From JACQNR01 sp049515175 (GTDB lineage Bacteria; Acidobacteriota; Terriglobia; UBA7540): 10,316 nucleotides of DNA. How positions within the stretch are numbered: the first letter of the stretch is position 1; the number at the start of each line of letters is the position of its first letter. Both the position numbers and the translations under genes were made by a program. The stretch is from NCBI GenBank assembly GCA_049515175.1, contig JBEKUI010000172.1, positions 1 through 10,316 on the forward strand, in the 5' to 3' direction. The notes under the pieces are model-generated. The model had not been told where the DNA came from. It made no database searches and saw nothing but the letters and a program-made list of their open reading frames with translations. Positions 6,359 through 10,316 of this stretch are shown piece after piece.

Positions 6359-7702
6359 ATGAAGGGTATTACAAGGCGTGATTTCCTCAAGCGCAGCCAG
6401 CGCGCGGCGCTGGCGACGGGCCTCGTCCCGACTCTCTCGGTCGGAGCATTCAAGCCCGGCGATACGATTGGTGTCGGTTTGATGGGCGCGGGCGGACGGG
6501 GCACGCAACTGGTGGAATGGTTTGCAGCCCGGCCCGACGTCGCCGTGATCTCCATTGCCGATCCAGACGTTTCGCGCGCGGAGACGTGCGCCTCCCGAGT
6601 CGAGAAGATCACCGGCCGGAAGCCGACGGTGATCCAGGACTTCCGCCGCATGCTCGACGATCGGAGCGTGGACGCCATCATCAACGCCACTCCCGACCAT
6701 TGGCACGCTCTGGGGACGATCCTCGCCTGCCAGGCCGGGAAGGACGTTTACGTCGAGAAGCCCGCCGGCCACAACATTTGGGAAGGTCGCAAAGCGGTCG
6801 AAGCAGCGCGAAAATACGACCGCATCGTGCAAGCCGGTACGCAGAACCGGAGCGCCCAGTATTGCCAATTGGCCTTTGATTACATTCGTTCGAGTGACTT
6901 TGGAGACATCCACCTCATCCGGGTGCAGAACAGCAAGCTGCGCAATACCATCGGCCGGCTGCCCGACACGGCGGTGCCCTCCGGAATCGATTACGACATG
7001 TGGCTGGGGCCGGCGCCGATGCGCCCCTTCAACATGAATCATTTCCACTACAACTGGCACTGGTTCTGGGTTTACTCAGGCGGCGACATCATCAACGATG
7101 GCGTGCACCAAATCGACCTCGCGCGCTGGATGTCCGGGCAGAAATATCCCCGCTCGGTGAGCTCGACGGGAGGCATCTTCTTCTACAACGACGACCAGGA
7201 AACTCCCGACACGCACATCGTCAACTGGGATTTCGATAAGATGACCATCATCTTCGAACAGTCGCTCTGGTCGCCATACATGCGAAAGGTCACGACGGAG
7301 ATCCGGGAAGGCGCAGGACTCCCGAACTGGCCATTCACCGGAACGCGCGTTGAAATCTACGGCACCAAGCAGTTTATGTTCCTCTCGCGCCACGGCGGCG
7401 GCTGGCAGGTCTTCGATGCGGATGGCAAGCCGGTGAAGGAAACGCGCGGCAAGTTCTCCCAGTCGAATACGGAACACATCGCCAACTTCCTGGACTGTGT
7501 TCGCACGCGCAACCGCCCCCGGGCGGACATCGAGGAGATTCACATTTCCACGGCTTGGTGCCATTACGCCAACATCGCCTACCGAACGGGCCGGAAGCTT
7601 CACATCGACGCCGCGACCGAGGGATTCATTAATGACCCTGAGGCGAGCGCGCTTCTCAAGCGGACCTATCGCACCCCGTGGGTCGTCCCCGAAAGAGTGT
7701 AA
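6359..7702 (+). CDS. Tat-exported Gfo/Idh/MocA family oxidoreductase (second of a divergent pair)
   Basis: The 447-residue protein has a Tat signal at the very N-terminus (TRRDFLKRS, Arg6-Arg7, then AALATGLVPTLSVGA). The Rossmann domain carries GAGGRG (43-48), ATPDHWHA and EKP (133-135). The segment FHYNWHWFWVYSGGDIINDG and the following VHQIDLARW place it in a branch I associate with Acidobacteria and Planctomycetes. In that branch Asn replaces the canonical Asp of GxxxDxxxH (here Asn246 and His250). A conserved-looking C-terminus (LLKRTYRTPWVVPE) completes the protein. The probable role is oxidation or NAD-dependent cleavage of a sugar derivative after folding in the cytoplasm and export through Tat; the substrate is unknown. 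AAGGAG lies 7-8 bases before the ATG. It diverges from a related gene at 6128, and a strong hairpin follows at 7786-7817. Confidence 0.9.
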   Translation: MKGITRRDFLKRSQRAALATGLVPTLSVGAFKPGDTIGVGLMGAGGRGTQLVEWFAARPDVAVISIADPDVSRAETCASRVEKITGRKPTVIQDFRRMLDDRSVDAIINATPDHWHALGTILACQAGKDVYVEKPAGHNIWEGRKAVEAARKYDRIVQAGTQNRSAQYCQLAFDYIRSSDFGDIHLIRVQNSKLRNTIGRLPDTAVPSGIDYDMWLGPAPMRPFNMNHFHYNWHWFWVYSGGDIINDGVHQIDLARWMSGQKYPRSVSSTGGIFFYNDDQETPDTHIVNWDFDKMTIIFEQSLWSPYMRKVTTEIREGAGLPNWPFTGTRVEIYGTKQFMFLSRHGGGWQVFDADGKPVKETRGKFSQSNTEHIANFLDCVRTRNRPRADIEEIHISTAWCHYANIAYRTGRKLHIDAATEGFINDPEASALLKRTYRTPWVVPERV

Positions 7703-7785
7703 GCAGGCTTTTCTCTATCAGAGTCTGAGAAGGACAGGCACGCGCCTTTCCGAACGGCGGGAATCGTGGTGAGGTTTAACCCGCC

Positions 7786-7817
7786 AGGGAACCGCTCCCC
7801 GTTGGGAGCGATTCCCT
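7786..7817. terminator. Strong 13-bp hairpin between convergent genes, probable bidirectional terminator
   Basis: AGGGAA-C-CGCTCCC, loop CGTT, GGGAGCG-A-TTCCCT: thirteen base pairs with one C/A mismatch and a 4-base loop. It lies between the stop of the plus-strand oxidoreductase (7702) and the end of the minus-strand secreted-protein remnant (7842), as expected for a bidirectional terminator. Neither side has a clear U-tract. Confidence 0.55.
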
Positions 7818-7841
7818 GTTCGGCCTACGCGAGTTTGGAGC

Positions 7842-8077
7842 TTACTGGACGGAGACGGTGATGCTGATCGTATGAGTCAGGCTGCCGCTCGTCCCCGTAA
7901 TCGTCAGCGTTAAGGAAGAGGTATCTCCGCCAGCGGCGGCGACATATCATGCCCGAGTTCTCGCAGTACCGTCACGTGGTGCGACTGGCCCTTCTGGGCC
8001 AGCGACCCCTGCGATGGGAAAAACCAAACCACCCCGGCCAGTGCTCCGGCAATGACAATCCCGCGCTTGTTCCTCAT
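7842..8077 (-). pseudogene. Gutted secreted-protein gene: signal-peptide head joined out of frame to a beta-rich tail
   Basis: The head starts at ATG 8077 with GGAGG 4 bases upstream. It encodes MRNKRG, a hydrophobic core (IVIAGALAGVVWFF) and SQGSLAQ as a signal-peptide cleavage region, then about 25 polar residues, ending at a stop at 7910-7912. In an adjacent frame, open from 7946 to a stop at 7842-7844, the DNA encodes AGGDTSSLTLTITGTSG followed by SLTHTISITVSVQ. That is a Thr/Ser-rich alternating beta-strand pattern typical of the last Ig-like or repeat domain of large acidobacterial secreted proteins. A head and a tail of a surface protein lying within 240 bases in different frames suggests deletion of the middle plus a frameshift. 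Alternatively the 55-residue head is a genuine small secreted peptide. The original function is unknown. Confidence 0.5.
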
Positions 8078-8116
8078 GTAGCCTCCCGTATAGCCCCGAA
8101 GAGATTCTCGATGCAT

Positions 8117-8511
8117 TCTCCAGACTAGAAGCCGTCAGAATACGGCGGCTGAATCAAGAAATGCCCCTATGAAAAGACTTGCCGATTCTCTGCAAAATCG
8201 GTATTTGTGCCCTCGCGCACCCCGCGGCCCAACTTGCCTTTGCGAAGCCACTGCTTGGGATATCCTATTTAAGAATCAAAAGCTTACATTGGAACGACAC
8301 GCGCCCACCCCAATGCCCGTTGACAGCATCCCAAGCTGCAAAATGCATCACTCTCGCATTCAATTTGCCAAACACCCAAACCTGATGAGGATGTCGCCAA
8401 AAGGGTTGCATTCCCCAAGAAACCGCGCGAGCAGAGTGCTTCAGTATCTTCCTCGGCGCGCTTGTGGTTCGCAAAGTGCGATCGCGCCGGTCTGCCGCTC
8501 TGCGGAAGCTG
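8117..8511. other. Intergenic region of lower GC with no recognised gene
   Basis: About 400 bases between the secreted-protein remnant and the epimerase promoter. Base composition is visibly less GC-rich than the neighbouring genes. Open frames exist on both strands (for example 8169-8534 plus and 8265-8474 minus), but none has a recognisable domain or a convincing ribosome-binding site. A small hairpin is present (CCGATT 8182-8187 with AATCGG 8196-8201). I see no tRNA, CRISPR or repeat array. It may be decayed coding DNA. Confidence 0.4.
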
Positions 8512-8520
8512 TGCTAGAAT
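8512..8520 (+). promoter_or_regulatory. Extended -10 promoter of the epimerase gene
   Basis: TGCTAGAAT combines the extended TG-n motif (8512-8514) with TAGAAT (8515-8520), five of six matches to the -10 consensus. The -35 region (about 8492-8497) is poor, which an extended -10 can offset. The expected start near 8527 gives a leader of about 20 bases with only a weak ribosome-binding site (CAGAG). Confidence 0.5.
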
Positions 8521-8546
8521 CGCGGCGGTTTTGACTCAGAGCAAAC

Positions 8547-9485
8547 ATGGCCACCTACCTGGTAACGGGCGGCGCAGGGTTCATCGGCTCGCACATCGTA
8601 GATGAGCTGGTGCGATGCGGTGAGTCCGTCCGGGTTCTCGACAACCTCAGCTCGGGCCGGGAGGAAAACCTGGCCGCTGTGCGCGGCCAGATCGAATGGC
8701 ACAAAGCGGATATTCGCGATCTCGAGAGCATTCGCCCGGCGTTTCGCGCGGCGGAGTACGTCATCCACGAAGCCGCCCTTTCTTCCGTGCCCGGGTCCAT
8801 TGCTGATCCCGTGGCCTTCAACGCGGTGAATGTCGGCGGCACACTGCAAGTTCTGGTGGCGGCGCGCGACGCCGGTGTCAAGCGCGTTGTCCTCGCATCC
8901 TCCGCCTCAGTGTACGGCGATAACACAGCATTGCCGCTCGCCGAGTCGGAGGCGCCGCGATTTCTTTCCCCTTACGCCTTCACGAAATACGCGGGGGAGC
9001 AGTATTGCCAGCTTTTCACCCGGCTCGATGGCCTGGAAACCGTCTGCCTCCGCTACTTCAACGTCTTCGGGCCGCGCCAGGACCCGGGCTCGCCCTACTC
9101 GGGCGTTCTCTCGATTTTCTTCGCTGCCTATCAGCGCGGCGAGGCCCCCACGGTCTTCGGCGATGGGGAACAGTCGCGCGATTTTGTTTACGTGGCAAAT
9201 GTTGTCGAAGCTACGTTGCGCGCCTGCACCGCACCGGACGTGAGCGGCAGCCTCATCAACGTGGGGATGGGCGAGCAGCGCACTCTGAACGAAACCCTCC
9301 AGCTGCTCAACGCGATCTATGAACGGGAAGTGAAGCCCTGCTATGGGCCGCCCCGGCCCGGAGACATTCGCCACTCGCGGGCCGATATTTCTCGGGCGCG
9401 ACGCCTTTTGGGGTATGAGCCCAAGATCAGCTTCGAGGCGGGACTACGCAAGAGCATCGATTGGCACCGAGGCTCGGCGAGGTGA
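8547..9485 (+). CDS. NAD-dependent NDP-sugar epimerase, WbpP-like (UDP-GlcNAc/GlcNAcA 4-epimerase type)
   Basis: This is an extended short-chain dehydrogenase/reductase of 312 residues that interconverts C4 epimers of nucleotide sugars for glycan synthesis in the cytoplasm. Visible features are the NAD-binding TGGAGFIG (7-14), LDNLSSG (31-37) including an Asp for the adenosine ribose, SSASVYG (118-124) with the catalytic Ser, and the YxxxK pair Tyr143-Lys147 (YAFTK). RYFNVFGPRQDP (169-180), GDGEQSRDFVYV (205-216) and GDIRHSRADISRA (272-284) follow. The AALSSVPGSIADP and NVFGPRQDP segments resemble WbpP/WbgU rather than classic GalE, pointing to N-acetylated substrates, but a UDP-glucose 4-epimerase cannot be ruled out. 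The length fits the family. It converges with an FkbM methyltransferase, which supports a surface-polysaccharide role. Confidence 0.88.
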   Translation: MATYLVTGGAGFIGSHIVDELVRCGESVRVLDNLSSGREENLAAVRGQIEWHKADIRDLESIRPAFRAAEYVIHEAALSSVPGSIADPVAFNAVNVGGTLQVLVAARDAGVKRVVLASSASVYGDNTALPLAESEAPRFLSPYAFTKYAGEQYCQLFTRLDGLETVCLRYFNVFGPRQDPGSPYSGVLSIFFAAYQRGEAPTVFGDGEQSRDFVYVANVVEATLRACTAPDVSGSLINVGMGEQRTLNETLQLLNAIYEREVKPCYGPPRPGDIRHSRADISRARRLLGYEPKISFEAGLRKSIDWHRGSAR

Positions 9486-9495
9486 CCTGGGCGGC

Positions 9496-9551
9496 CCGCG
9501 GGCATTCGCGATCTTCAGCATCTGCGCGGCGTGGGATGGAACCGCCCGCGG
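9496..9551 (+). terminator. Possible terminator hairpin between epimerase and methyltransferase
   Basis: CCGCGGGC (9496-9503) pairs perfectly with GCCCGCGG (9544-9551) across a 40-base loop, followed on the plus strand by ATCTTTCTTT. It lies in the 84-base gap between two convergent stop codons. The long loop makes it a weak candidate. Confidence 0.25.
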
Positions 9552-9569
9552 ATCTTTCTTTGGCTTGCC

Positions 9570-10316
9570 TCAGGGCTTGCAGAAGATGTGGCCGCTGCGG
9601 GCCACGGGGGCGTTGGCGGCGTTAATCTGGGTTCCCGATTCGATGTGCAGGATGCTGTCGTAACCGATGGCGAGGAGGAACTGAATGACTTCCCGGGCCC
9701 GCAGTTCTTTCTCCTCCTCGGTCGGCCCGTGCATTTCCAGATAGAGCAGAGGGTGTCGCGCCGCGAGCGTCTTGCTCATCCCTTCCAACGCCGGCAGTTC
9801 CATTCCTTCGATATCTATCTTTATGAAATCCGGTGGAGGGAGGCTGTTCTGCTCGATGTCCTCATCAAGCGTGGCAATGGGCACGTCAGTGGTCGCGGCC
9901 TCAAGAACAGAACCCGCGATCTGGGCGCTTACGTCCGGATCGCCGCTGGCGGCTCCCGGCATGCGGGGGTCGACGGTCAAGCGCAATGAGCCTTTATGAT
10001 TGCCCACTGCTCGGTTCAGCACCACGACGTGCCGAAGCCCATTCAGCTCCACGTTCTCGATCACTCGACGGTAGTTGGCGGGAAGTGGCTCGTAGCTGAT
10101 GACGGCTTTGGCCTGGCGAGCGAAGAAGAGCGTCATCACGCCCTGAAAAGCGCCGATGCCGTAGACGACCTTGCCCTCCAGATCCAGATTTCTCAGAAAT
10201 TTCAGTTCCGCCTCGTTCTCAGGCGAGCGCGCCAGGAAACCGGGCAAGAACCCCAGGCCGCCTTTGCGCTTCATGCCCTTGATGATCCCGTGTCGGACGG
10301 TGTAAGTGAGGCTGCC
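9570..10316 (-). CDS. FkbM-family SAM-dependent methyltransferase (5' end outside the window)
   Basis: FkbM-family enzymes are usually O-methyltransferases acting on sugars or polyketides. An ATG occurs at 10274, but the frame stays open to the right edge through a further 14 codons (TYTVRHGIIKG) that read naturally into KRKGGLGFLP. The real start is therefore probably beyond 10316. Counting from the ATG (234 residues): SAM-binding motif I is VVYGIGAFQG (37-45 region), followed by an acidic residue at Glu62 (SYEP) that would contact the ribose. IKIDIEGMELPALEG (151-165) is the family signature. LYLEMHG and a C-terminal SGHIFCKP follow. Motif I has Gly where an Asp (YDIGAF) is usual. The gene converges on the WbpP-like epimerase, suggesting decoration of a surface glycan; the substrate is unknown. 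Confidence 0.85.
   Translation of the reverse strand, partial: GSLTYTVRHGIIKGMKRKGGLGFLPGFLARSPENEAELKFLRNLDLEGKVVYGIGAFQGVMTLFFARQAKAVISYEPLPANYRRVIENVELNGLRHVVVLNRAVGNHKGSLRLTVDPRMPGAASGDPDVSAQIAGSVLEAATTDVPIATLDEDIEQNSLPPPDFIKIDIEGMELPALEGMSKTLAARHPLLYLEMHGPTEEEKELRAREVIQFLLAIGYDSILHIESGTQINAANAPVARSGHIFCKP

Noticed and set aside
6344..7603. Two minus-strand frames (6344-7060 and 7076-7603) antisense to the plus-strand oxidoreductase.
   Set aside because: They are shadows of a strong gene, without their own start signals or domains.
1..10316. CRISPR array, tRNA, rRNA, toxin-antitoxin or defence genes.
   Set aside because: No direct-repeat and spacer pattern, cloverleaf, rRNA-like stretch or defence domain was seen on reading both strands.

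Overview
The window looks like chromosomal DNA of a GC-rich soil-type bacterium, most likely an Acidobacteriota member (Solibacter/Koribacter-like). This is inferred from gene content. There are two Tat-exported Gfo/Idh/MocA oxidoreductases, the ActA and ActB subunits of alternative complex III, a secreted-protein tail of the SLTLTITGTSGSLTHT type common in that phylum, and a WbpP-like epimerase next to an FkbM methyltransferase. No 16S or other marker gene is present, so the assignment is provisional.

Layout from left to right: (1) Positions 1-120 hold the end of an insertion sequence on the minus strand. It carries the first 21 codons of a transposase resembling ISAzo13-type transposases, plus its own promoter. 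(2) Positions 97-2954, minus strand, are the head of an alternative complex III operon: actA (pentaheme cytochrome c) and actB (Tat-exported, molybdopterin-oxidoreductase-like). The actB frame runs into the insertion sequence and ends after about 730 codons, before the iron-sulfur domain. (3) Positions 2955-3429 are the actA control region, with a near-consensus sigma70 promoter, a CRP/FNR-type palindrome and leader hairpins. (4) Positions 3430-4563, minus strand, encode a protein with nine tandem TPRs. (5) Positions 4767-6128 (minus) and 6359-7702 (plus) are two divergent Tat-type Gfo/Idh/MocA oxidoreductases sharing a 230-bp intergenic region. (6) Positions 7703-8546 have no intact gene. They hold a strong hairpin, a gutted secreted-protein gene (a signal-peptide start joined out of frame to a beta-strand-rich C-terminal tail) and about 400 bases of lower-GC DNA that I cannot explain. 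(7) Positions 8547-9485 (plus) encode an NDP-sugar epimerase. It converges on an FkbM-family methyltransferase (9570 to the right edge, minus), which suggests the edge of a surface-glycan cluster.

How the genes work together: ActA and ActB belong to the quinol-oxidizing respiratory complex that replaces cytochrome bc1. As written here the complex would lack the ActB iron-sulfur domain, and the downstream act genes would be displaced by the insertion sequence. The paired oxidoreductases probably act on sugars or glycosides outside the cytoplasm. The epimerase and methyltransferase probably serve polysaccharide synthesis. I did not find a clearly new multi-gene system. The items most worth a second look are the insertion into actB, the possible CRP/FNR control of actA, the hollowed-out secreted-protein gene and the divergent oxidoreductase pair.
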